Positions 1 to 11,800 of a DNA stretch of 64,000 bases are shown here, piece by piece. The notes below the pieces were generated by a model. It ran no database searches. It was given only the letters and a program-made list of their open reading frames with translations, and was not told where the DNA came from. Location: NCBI GenBank assembly GCA_012295275.1, contig CM022669.1, positions 5,285,277 through 5,349,276 on the forward strand, written 5' to 3'. The translations under genes were made by a program, and so were the position numbers. Position 1 is the stretch's first letter. Every line of letters starts with the position of its first letter. The DNA comes from Chrysomallon squamiferum (taxonomy: Eukaryota > Mollusca > Gastropoda > Neomphalida > Peltospiridae).

Positions 1-991
1 ATAATGAAAATAATGCTAAATTATAAAAATGTCTGTAAGAAATAAATAAAACAAAAATTAAATATAAAGGATGAGAAAAATATCTCTATACCACACACAC
101 AGACAGACAGACAAACAGATTTTCTCCCAGTGTTTAAAAAAGATATCTGAAAACTTAGATTACAAATCCAAGTTAACACTTGAGCACAAAGCTCCTCCTA
201 CCAGTTCTTTGTTAAATCTTAAAACAAATAAATCATACTGTGTAGATCTGTTTCTTGACAAATATTTACTCTTTTCTTATTATAAATCAATATCTTCCTC
301 TACAGGAAATATTTGTGTACATATATATATATATTGTAAAGGAAGATATTATGTGAAAAAACCTATGTCCTTCTAATAACAGTCATATCCTGACTTCAGT
401 ATATAGTATATTATATTTATACAAGTATTCAAAGAAGAAGATATATATATATATAATTGTAGGTTATAAGAGAAGTATGTACATGAACAAATAACAAAAA
501 TAACTGAACTAGAACAAAAACACAAAGTGTTATTATTTCTTTTATTTATTTTTACTTATTATCTAATATATCCTAATAATAGAACAAATTTACCATAAAA
601 CTTATTTTCTTTATTGTTATTAAGTATTAAAATGATAATAAATTGCAAAAAACCATTGAAATAATAAAAATAATTTCCCACATAACTGAATTTCAGTATA
701 GTTATTCAATATTAAATGTTACTGTATTCCAAAAATCTTGGAATATTTATAGTATGTGAGTAAAAAAGAAAAACAGGGAGGTATTAAAACACCTGTAGAT
801 GCTGGAGTGGTGCCAGTGAAGAGAAATTTGAAAATGTAATCTGTTTAAATATCAAAACCTGTGTCAGCTGAAACATCAGTAAACAGACAGCTACAAGTAA
901 ATGTCTGAGACCAACCACCAGGATTGAATCTGTGCTTTCAGCAGGGTACAGTAAGAAAGAAAGTATAAAGAAAAAGTAGAATGGAAAGAAG

Positions 992-993
<2 letters not shown>

Positions 994-1020
<27 letters not shown>
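994..1020. repeat. Poly(A) tract
   Basis: Homopolymer A run in a purine-rich stretch that continues as A/G/T-rich low-complexity sequence to about 1130. Confidence 0.8.
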
Positions 1021-1023
<3 letters not shown>

Positions 1024-1995
1024 GAAAATGATGAGAAAAAATAAAAATAAAAAGTAAAATAGAATAAAATAAAATTAAAAATAAAATAGAATAGAAAAAA
1101 ATAACATTTTAAAAATAAATAAACATGCTGGAAAGAGGAAGAAAGATAACATGAATATGCCTTATCAGAAAACATCAAGGACAGACAACAAATAATCTAC
1201 AGTGTTAATGTGTGCATACACACATACACATTCACACACACACACAAATAATAATTTTTTAATACACAAAGATATCCACATTACAGAAACACTCAGACTA
1301 CAAATGAATGCATGTGCACTGACAGACAGACAAACAAACATACAGCCACACACAAGCACATAAATAATAATATTTTAGTTATTGTTCAAGCTCATCACGT
1401 TTGTAATAATAAATTGACTTGTATATTTAAAGTATTTGTGTGTTCAGTCATTTGTAAATTTTGTATGTCTTAAAAAAAAGTAAACTGAAATTATCCAGGC
1501 TTACTGAAGGATAACAGAAAACTTAAAACTTTATTCCTTTTTAATTATGGTGTAAAAAAAAAATAAAAAAAAAATGGTAAGAATAAAAAAGTAGATTGAT
1601 TATTAATGCATGCTGCATGCACACCAACCCCACCTGAAACAGATCTAGGTGTTGATTACAAAAACATGATTTTGCATAAATGTATGTTTGCCTCTGAATG
1701 TTTGTGATGATGCAGTGAAAATATGATGGACCACCTAGGATGTGCAGCTAACAGCCTGATTCACAAAAGTGATAATTTTATATTCCTCGCGTTAAACAGT
1801 ATAAAATATGTGACAATAAATACATTTTCAGTACATATTATCATCACTGTGAAAACGTAAACTTTGTTTTTTCTGTCAATTAAATTAAATTAAGTTTGAA
1901 AAAGATATTTGTTTCTTGATAATATATAAATTATTAAATCAATTTCATTTTCCCCAAACAAATATATTAAAACAATTAAAAAAAGAGAGATAAGT

Positions 1996-2101
1996 TAATA
2001 ATAATAATAATAATAAATAAATAAATAAATAAATAAATAAATATAAATAAAACAAAATATACAACTGATTTATTAAAGTTTAATATTACTTTTTAAAAAT
2101 C

Positions 2102-2148
<47 letters not shown>

Positions 2149-2158
2149 AATAATAATC
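1996..2158. repeat. (ATA)n/(AAAT)n and (TTA)n microsatellites
   Basis: An ATA run followed by an AAAT run (about 1996-2044) is followed by a long TTA run that switches to TAA (2102-2158). The two complementary runs can fold into an intrastrand hairpin. Confidence 0.8.
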
Positions 2159-3392
2159 ATACATCTATAACCATGACACATCTAACAATATAAATGAGAT
2201 GCCCATGGTTAAGGAAGACTATTATAACAGACCCCCAGGCCTCAAGGAGATGGCAACCTGAGCTTTCACAGATAATTAGCATCATTGTCAGATATCAACA
2301 TTATGTGTAAAACAGTAGTGAGACCTGAACACAAACAGCAAGTCGGTAGCAATGTCAGGCAGATATGGAAAAAAACACACTCATAAATAATAACTGCAGG
2401 CCTCAGTTTTGAGGAGTTTGTGTTGGGTAGGAAATAACGAAACAGAAGAAAATCTATTAGTGTTTTTTCCCATAATACAACCATGTCACAATAAATATGT
2501 TCATCTTTTATTTTCTGTATTTTTAAAAATTATATTTTGTTGTTGCTGAAGTTTTATTTTTATTTTTTGACACAACAAGAAGACCGTCCTATGATTTTAT
2601 CCATTTATTATTAGTAGTGCATGTATAAAATCTGACTTTTGATGATAATACTGTTACGAAAATATTGCTATAAATATTTCATTTTTAATAAGCAGACAGG
2701 GAAAACTGAGTAATATAATCTTCAAGATGTCAGTCCTTTTTGTCAGTGGTAACAGTATTAACATTAATTGTCTTAATACCTTTAGAGAAATATCTCTTAA
2801 TAGCATTAGGATATTTTCTCGATTAATCCTTTCTGATCAGGATTACTGGCAAACAAGACTGGCCAAATTTCTTGATCAATATAGTTTTGTGATTTTCATA
2901 TTTTTAATATTAGAAAAATTATATCTCTTAGTGAAAAAAAAAATAATAATAATAATATAAAATAAAAAAATAAAAAGTGTTTAGTTGTATATTGAGAATA
3001 ATATAATTTTCAGTTTCTTAATTTTAATAGTTCTAATATTAGTGAAGTTATATATGATTATACATTAGGAAAAAGAGATGTCTACCAATAGTTTGTTTAT
3101 AATTATATATCGAGAAACAAGACTAATATAATTTTCAAGGGGGCTATTTGCACTTTGTCAATAATGTACTGTTTTTAGATTTTAATAGTTTTAATATTAG
3201 AGAAATTATAGGTTTTAGAAGAAAAAAGTGTATCAGTACTTTGTTCATGATCATATACAGCAAAATGAGACAACATAATTTTTAAAATGACTGCTAACAG
3301 TAAGACCTCTTATTGATTGTATTACAGATAATTCTTTCCGTACATATTTTGGATATAATCAGTTATCTCAGGAAACACTGCTACACTCTTAA

Positions 3393-3530
3393 AACAATGT
3401 AAACAAACAATGTACAGTACATGTACAGAAAAATGTAGGCTAGGCTCGGTGAAGTTTGTTGGGATGGTTATAGGTGCAGCTGCAAAAATTTACTTTTACC
3501 TTGATGGAAAGTGGGTTGAGAGAGGGTTTA
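3393..3530 (+). repeat. Dispersed repeat, copy 1 of an inverted pair
   Basis: This segment reads almost the same as the reverse complement of 4683-4825, with shared blocks such as AAAATGTAGGCTAGGCT, GTGAAGTTTGTT and CTTGATGGAAAGTGGGTTGA. Identity is roughly 80-85% by eye. No transposase or tRNA-like promoter is visible, so the family is unknown. It may be a SINE or MITE fragment. Confidence 0.65.
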
Positions 3531-4682
3531 ATGAAAATTTTACATCTATTTATATTTTTATTTTAATCAGTATGTGCAAAAAACAGGAATAACCCAGACT
3601 CCAATGTAATTGGTACTCTGTTTAGAATAAGAAGATTCAAAAAAATAAAAAATAAAAAATATATAGTTAATCACTGTGTTGAACAAAACATTTTTGTTTG
3701 TATTTGTTTTATAATAATTAAGTAATAAAATTTAAATGTCTATTGGACAGCTATCAAAATTTAACTCTTCCAGTCTGCAAACTGCTATGAAAATTTTAGT
3801 TGTCATTGTTTTAAAAGAGTGCTGTATCAAGATTTCCATGTTATTTTATTCTATACTGTCTGCATCCAGCCAGTATAATTAATGTGTGTGTGTGTGTGTG
3901 TTTGTGTGTGTGTGTGCATGCGTGTGTTTGTGTATGTGTATTTGTTTTATGACAAGTAGATACAAAAATATTACTTACAAGATTGCCATAAAACAGTCAG
4001 ACCATAAGACCACTGTATAAAATTTTACATGACATTTTATCTTGTCTCTCTCTGATCAGCCATCAAATTAAAGTGATAAAACATTAATATTTAATTTGTA
4101 ATTAGCATGCAGAAAAACCATGCATGAAACTTAATCAGGGGCAATCAGAAAGCAATATAATTTTTTTTCTTTTTTTGTTAATTTATCTGAAAATTAAATA
4201 ACTCCTTTTTCAGAAAAGGCAGGTCTTATGCCAGGCTGAAAATTGAGAAATTTTATTTTTATAGATTAATATATATATATATATTTTAAACATGAATGGA
4301 TGGATGAACAAATTCATGTCTGTCATTGTTATCAACTTTCAATCTTTAGCACCTTTTTATGATCTGTTATATACATTCTATAGACTGGAAAGCACTATGA
4401 ATATCCTTAGAAAAGTTAATGGAAAAATGGTAGATGTTAGAACTAGCTTAAGGAGCATATGATGGAGGATTGATTTTGTGTGCTATGATTCCTCAGGCAA
4501 ATTCTACAGACTTTTCAAAGTTTATAATATATATATATATAAACACACATATTGTCAACCCTCGGTTTCACTTATCAACATTTGAGAAAATCAACCAAAT
4601 CTTGAAAAATCACAAAATTTGAACTTGTCACCATTTCCCACTTGAAACCTTACCTCTAGGTATTATTAAGTTATTTGATCAT

Positions 4683-4825
4683 GGCAACCCTCTCTCAACC
4701 CACTTTCCATCAAGGTAACAGTAAATTTTACAACTATACCTGTCACCATCCTAACAAACTTCACCCAGCCTAGCCTACATTTTACCTGCATTGAGTGACA
4801 TTTGTTTACACTGTCTGTGTATTGT
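4683..4825 (-). repeat. Dispersed repeat, copy 2 of an inverted pair
   Basis: Inverted copy of the repeat at 3393-3530, about 1.15 kb away. The homologous part ends near the sequence ACACTGTCTGTGTATTG on one side and near the GGCAACCCTCTCTCAACC block on the other. Confidence 0.65.
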
Positions 4826-4981
4826 TCTTACATTATTATATTACTGTATCATGTAGCTGTTATGTGTACTGAAGTTTAATATTTCAGTAAGTTTTAAGGT
4901 TAATGTTTACATTTGTGATTTCCCACACTTTTGCATTTTGCATTATTAGTATGTAATATGCATATGTAAGTTATATAATTA

Positions 4982-4995
4982 CAATAATAATAATA

Positions 4996-5049
<54 letters not shown>
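4982..5049. repeat. (ATA)n microsatellite
   Basis: About 22 near-perfect trinucleotide units with one interruption (AGT) near 5000. Confidence 0.85.
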
Positions 5050-6855
5050 TTAAGAAATTATGACAATATTACAATTACTATAATACTGCAATAGGATGGT
5101 TTTCTTTACAAGAATATTAACAGATGAAAAATTTCACTTTTATTTTCAGACTTGTCTAATCAGAATAAAGTGCATTTTGGCTATCACCTCTGTGTTTACA
5201 GTTCAGTGTTTGTGTGCCCTGAGTTTAGATATTAATGGTGTTAAGATAACCAATATGAGATTAGGTTATCTGCCAGGTTGTCAAAACAAACACTGTACAC
5301 TTCCAAGGTAAATGAAAGGAAAATTTCTACAAAAGAGACTCTCATCTCTTTGTTTAGTCAGCTGCTGGTTATGCAATCTGCTACATGGAATCTTAAAACC
5401 CCAGAGAAGAAGACACATTGTGTTGTGTTTGAAAGACTTTTTTAAAATTATTTTTTAATTTTTAATTTTTTTTTAAATGAGTAAACTAACTTTTGTTAGT
5501 AGTGTGACTTGCCTGATAATGAAGACAGTACTACTAACTAATTGTCAGGATGTAATGACACACATGTTGTATAGAACTTTAATTTTATTTTGTCTGTACT
5601 GATGAAAAAATATGAATACAATTTACTATCCTCTGATAATATGGAGTTATCACACACACACACACTAATACTGCTCTGTTAGGTGAATAAACAAAAGTTA
5701 GTTAAATTTAGAAGCAGTTTAATGACTTGATGTATTACATATTGTTAGCTGTAATACCTGTGTCATTATGTCCTTGTCACACACTCAGTTATCTTGTCAT
5801 TTTATCAAACGTTAAAGTGGTGAAACAATCAAAATAGACAGTGGCCAGATTATAACACTGAAAATCATCATTATATTTATTTATTATACTATGAGACCAG
5901 GGAGCAAGTAAAATTTAAATTGTTAGATTGCGTGAACAAAAAATTCTTGGAAAAATTGTTGTTCATCATTATAATTATTTATATTATAACTATAAAAAAT
6001 GTTTTTTTATTGTGCATTATCACACACACATCGACACACACACAGATATATTTCTATAGCCTATTATAGTATCAGTAAACAATCTGAAATTGGGAATTTC
6101 ACATTTTCTAACAGTGATCATTGCACCATAGTCATTTTTCATTTATTAATTTCCTTTCATATCTTAGACAATATATAATATTAAAGCTGGTACTAAATGG
6201 CAGTGAAAGACAAACTAATTTTGTTGAATGACATTATCAAAAGTGATATACTTGATCAGCTATGAAAGAAATAAATGTCATGCAACTGAATCATGTTTTA
6301 TTTTTCCCAATGGGCCATCTTCTTGGAGATCAGCAGTTACATTCATAACTTATTACATAATTCCCAGTAGAGCTAATACACTCTTACAATCCCCTGTGAG
6401 GTTTGAAATGAACTCTTCCAGTAATCCACAGTCTAATAGCCTATTACATAATTCCCACTTGATCTAATATTTTATGAAATGTTTAGATTAAGTGGGGAAA
6501 ACACAAGTGTAGTCATGTCACTGTGTTGTGTGTCTGAAATGGCATACATTCTGAAACCAGTATCACCACAAGATTTCATACTGTTTGTTTCTTGTTAAAA
6601 TGCCTATTACAATACAGTATTTTAATATTTTGTATTAGATTTTCATTCCATATACATACATACATACATAATATAATATTCAAATTAAACTTGAATAACT
6701 ATCAAATAAACAATATTTTAATATTACAGGTTTAGACTGCCCACTCATTTCAGCACATGTATAGTTTAAAAAAAAGACACCCTGAAACTGTAACAAGGGT
6801 AAACTAAAGGTAACTTGTCCTGTAACACATTATTCTTTATACACAATGTTTAAAG

Positions 6856-7122
6856 CAGGCATGGGCAACCTTTTTCGAGAATTGGGAGACATGGCTCATC
6901 CTCAGGCAGGTTGCAGCTACTAATTTAGACAATTTTGTGTTTTTAATGTAGAGTTTATTTTAAGAAATTTATCATTTTCATTCACTTCAGAAACTGTTGT
7001 ATAATAAAAAAATTATGTGTGTTTTAGTATATTAGTAGATACATAATAATCATTTTATAAAATTTGAATTAATGTTATTTTCCTTGTGAAATCAGGCAGG
7101 ACACTCAGTTTGCCCATGACTG
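6856..7122. mobile_element. hAT-like MITE
   Basis: A 267-bp non-coding element with imperfect 16-bp terminal inverted repeats: CAGGCATGGGCAACCT at the left, and the reverse complement of CAGTCATGGGCAAACT at the right. It is flanked by an 8-bp near-duplication (GTTTAAAG at 6848-6855, GGTTAAAG at 7123-7130, 7 of 8 matching). TIRs starting CAG and an 8-bp target duplication are typical of the hAT superfamily. There is no transposase ORF, so it would need to be mobilised in trans. The diverged ends suggest it is old. Confidence 0.6.
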
Positions 7123-7331
7123 GGTTAAAGCACTGACTCTAAGAGTACAAAACCCCCACCCCCCCAAAAAAAAACAGAGAGAAGAAAATTGATAGGCTTC
7201 AGTGTCTAAACAAAATTAGTTTACTAACAGGTTTTTCAAGCAAACGTGAAAATTCCTACAGAAAATAGTAACAGGAAACCTAAATTTAATTCAATTAACC
7301 CAGTTTGTTAGACAGAGGAGACAACAGGTAC

Positions 7332-7463
7332 CTTTGAAAGTTCACTTTCTGATGTGAAACCCAGACCATACACAGTGTTAGCACGGGCGTCTGACCACTG
7401 TCCAAACTTCTGTGAGGTTTTTGTGAAGGTCATGGTGGGGGTGATGGTGCTGTTAACAATAGC
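7332..7463 (-). CDS. Homer: Homer coding exon 3 (C-terminal half of EVH1)
   Basis: 132 bp, 44 whole codons, phase 0 at both ends. The acceptor is TTTTTTTACAG|GCT at 7464-7465 and the donor AAG|GTACCT at 7331-7330. It encodes [13 protein letters not shown], then KTSQKFGQW and NTVYGLGF, ending ESELSK. This corresponds to the Homer1 segment that begins at Ala55 directly after DGSK. Confidence 0.93.
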
Positions 7464-8768
7464 CTGTAAAAAAACAACCACAAAAGATTAAAAATAATCT
7501 CAGATTTCAAATACATGCGCAATAACTAAATACCCACATAGGTTTAAAATAATCTTGAATATTTGGTTATCAAATATATGCACATAAAACTGAATATACA
7601 TATTCCAAAAAAAAAAAAAAAAAAAAAAATAAAACAAATAAAACAAAATAAGATATTTATAATATATTAGGTTAAAAATACTGAATATAAATATTAAATT
7701 TCAAATTATTTTAAAATTCAGGGGATGTGAAAAATGGTATTTTAATTTAGCAGTGCAATGAAACTTAAATATCATTACTATGCATATAACATTTTATTTA
7801 TTTATACTGATATATGCAAACCTTCGTGCCTTTACAGAAGGACACACAGACTCAGTGACACACACACACACACAAAATGAAACACAATAAATAAAAAGTA
7901 GCAGTATCTAGTAGAATTTTGCACCAAATTTAAAAAATATATATATATAATAATAATAATAAATTTAAAAATATAAAATAAAAGAACATCCACTATCTAC
8001 TCCAGCTGCATGTAAAATCTTTAAATAAGAAAAAAAAAAAAAAAAAAAAGTAGAAAAGATTAAAAACAGGAAAGGAATCAATTTCATGATAGGAAATCTA
8101 ATCAAGCAAACCAAAAATATAAATGATGTTTGCTGGAATAGAGTTACTAGATTACAAGAAGCAAACATCTTAAAGATATTTTTACCTGCTGTAGGCAACA
8201 GATAACACAAATTCCATTTTGTTGCCAGAATTAATACATTTTTATTATCTTTAATGTTATCAACAATTAACATGATATTAAAAAAAAAGAAAAAAAAAAA
8301 AGGAAGAAAGACAGAAAGATAAATATGTCTGTCACCTGAAGGGAAAAAAAGAAAAGAAAAAAAGAAAAAAAATGTAAGTACAAAACAAACAAATAAATAA
8401 TTAAAGCTTGGTTTAATAACACATACTGCATTCATTATTATTTATACAGGGCAACTTTATAAGGTATAAAAAAATTAGTCAAATCAAAATTTTCTATCAG
8501 CTGGCAATCTCAAACTGAATATGTCAGTGTAAGAAAATATTTAACATATGTTTTCTGCCACATGGAACAGAGGAGAGTGTGGGTTATCATACACCTTGCT
8601 GCTTCCTTAACCCTTTGACTGCCACAGGTTCAATATTCCTAGGTATTAGAAGTAGTGTTTTCCCATGGTTGTATCTCTTACTACTTCGATAATGAAGTTA
8701 AACACATCCACAGTGGACAAATATGCACCTTTTTGTTGGCAACTGTGAATAATGTCCATTATAATAAA

Positions 8769-8838
<70 letters not shown>

Positions 8839-11800
8839 ATACAGATATCTGTAATTAAAGAGTCAAAAATTAGTATAGGTAAGATGATAGTAAAATGTAG
8901 AACAATAAATGTAGCTAATTCTTAGCATGTTTCTTATAAAACTGTTCAAACATGCCTGTCATGAACACAACCTTTGACCTCATCAGAAAGTTTTAACAAA
9001 GTAAAAGTACAACTCCCTATCTTTAAAAGACACAGGGTGATAAAGATAAAGATAAGATAAGATAAATTCACAGCTTTCTGACATCGTACAGGTTGTATAC
9101 AGAGAAGAATACTGATCAATCTACAGACAAGGTAAGAGTGATTTGTCCTACAACTGAGGAAACTACCCTGGCAGGAATCCTTTACATCATTCTTCCTGCA
9201 ACAGTTACTTGGGTACGGAGCCTGGTACAGAGAGAATCCTGTATTGATTTATCACATTTTTCAATGCAGCTGGTGGGCAGCAGGCTCCAAATTGTGTAAA
9301 ACTATCAGTGAAAGATGTGTGAATGTTCCAAGTCTAAATCTAGTTAATCTGGTTACTTGATTAGATAGACAGTTAAACCTTCTGCAACCATCAGGTTAAT
9401 GACCTCATATTGAATTTTTTTTTTTTTTTTTTTTTTTTTTTGAATTTCCATATTTTGAAAAGAAATGTATGGAATGGAAAAAAGAAATGTATGGAATGGA
9501 AAAAAGAAAACTGAAATTTTGTGTTTTCTTTTAAGTTGTTGTTGATTTGTTTATTTGTTATTGCTTTTTTTTTTTTTTTTACTTTTTATTAAATTAGAGA
9601 CTGAACCTTCAAGAGAATATAAATGTTTGATTTATACCTTCTTTCTGTACATGAACACAACCAGAAAATCATTAATTAGAGGAAACATTTTTGTATTTCA
9701 ACAAATAAATCATCTACTGATCTTGGTAATGTTTCAACTAAATTACAAAAATATTTTTTATATTAAATTATAAAGACAATGATCATTTGCTAATATGTAT
9801 ATTTTGAATCATCAAAATAGTTATATTAATTCAAAAGAATTGTAATAATTTTCTACAATCTTGAATGTTTTAAACACAAAAATAAAAACAAATTATTCAG
9901 TGAACTGAAATGTGGATCAAATACAATGTTTTGGGTTTTTTTTTTTCAGGATTAACACATCAGAGAATTGTTATGAGAAAAGAGTTGGTATTAAGGTCTT
10001 ACATACCTATTTTTTTTAGGTAGAGACTGGTACTGGGAAAAGAATGCACTCATAAGGAATGCAAAATCAAATCTAGTCATAATAATATTATATTCATTTT
10101 ATTTAAAAAAAAAAAAAAAATGAAATGAAAGAAAGAAAGAAAAAAAAGAAATAATTACTTGTTAAACTTGAGAGTTTTTAACATGTATAATTTTTCAGAC
10201 AAAATCTATGTTCTTGTAATAAAAAAAAAAAAAATAAGAAAAAAAAAGTACTAGATCTAACACCACTCAAGCATTACAAGTAAACAAATAAAATGTTTTT
10301 ATGACTTACAAAAGCACTATGAAATTACTTAGGAATTTACACAAAGCTCATGTTACAGGTGTAAAAAGTTTAACATGGTATGTAACACATTTTGGAAATA
10401 AATATGTAAATAAATAAGTAAATAATTAAATAAATTAATAAATATATCAGTAGTATTTTCCCCCTTAACAAAGCTAACATTCTTTAGGTTTCTTTGTGAA
10501 AGAATTACAACAACAACAACAACAACAACAATAAATAGATAACAAAAAATAAATAAAGATAAAACCTTTAACACATCCACAGTAATGCATAAGATACATT
10601 ACAAATAATAAAGTTTAAAATTAAAGACAAATGAAAAAAAAGAAAAAGTTTTAAAATATTATACATTTGTTTTAAAAAATGAAAAAATGTATTTGGTAAT
10701 TCTTCTTATTTAACTGCATTATAGGAACACAGTGATTAATTTTGTTTAGAAAACAAATCTTTAAAAAAAAATATGTATCAGTAGGAAGGGATTATTATTA
10801 TTTATTTTTAAGTATGTATCTTCTTGACATGACTTTATCTAATAACAGGTGAAAAAAATGAACAATAGTGTTTTGATGACCTACAATAATACTCATGGAC
10901 CCGATTCTTAATTTATCACAAAGTACAATAGTATTAATACATCATGAATCATGTTTACCAACATACATTACAATGAAGTGTCTGCCTTTGTCATCTTTTA
11001 TTAAAAATATATATAAAGCTAGAATTTCCAAAGGGACGTTAGGCAGTAAATATATACTGAATTTTTTTATTATAATAATAAATTACTTGAATGAATGACG
11101 AAGATAAAAAGTCACAAGATAAAAATACACAGGATCAGCAATAAAAATATGTAGTTCTTGTATCAGTTTATCAAAATTCATTATGAGTGTACATCTTATG
11201 AAAAGTCTAGTGTACTGAAAAGCCTTTTTTATGGAATTTTTTTTATTAATTTTCTAAAACCTTTTAAATTTTATTTTTTCATTATTTTTCTTTTTTACAG
11301 ACAAGAAACAACAACAACAACAACAAAATTAATAATAACTAAAAAAAAAAAAATGTATGGACATAATGTAGGCAAAGCAATGTGTGTAAGCTGTGAATTT
11401 TTATCAATAAACTGCATCATTTAAAATTTTCTTTACTTAAGATGTGTTATACTGTTGCATAAACCCTGGCAGACAAATTATATTTAAAATGAAATCAGAT
11501 TTTGAATCAACATGAGCCTGTTTTGTAGGGTAATACCGTCTTCAGAAGAGCTTAAAAAGCTGAAAAATAATAAGTGTTATGCTTGGGATGAGAGTGATAA
11601 TTTCTCAAAGACAAGACACAGCATGTAGTTTAGTTGTTTGAATCGCAGAAATAACTTCTTTTACCATTCCAACCAGCACCTCATAAATAGCTGATCTTAG
11701 ATCATGTAACATTTCTGCAAAGGGACATGGGAAATCATTGGTTAGTGAGGGCAGTTGGTGTTGATTTGCAAAACATTTTTAGTATTTATAAACATTAACT

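Larger units (their letters stand above)
1..7331. other. Non-coding left flank (Homer intron 3 or beyond)
   Basis: I see no convincing exon here on either strand. The Homer reading frame leaves exon 3 at 7332 with a good donor (AAG|GTACCT), so the start of this stretch on the minus strand is intron, and the Homer linker and coiled-coil exons are not recognisable in it. It holds microsatellites, an inverted pair of a dispersed repeat (about 3393-3530 and 4683-4825) and a hAT-like MITE (6856-7122), listed separately. Confidence 0.6.

Noticed and set aside
1-7331. Homer linker and coiled-coil exons
   Set aside because: Searched on the minus strand for the FAEKFQEF-type continuation and heptad-rich frames; nothing convincing was found, so they are presumed beyond the window.
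7965-8435. 156-residue minus-strand open frame rich in Phe
   Set aside because: Most of it is translated poly(A/T) sequence in Homer intron 2, with no recognisable domain.
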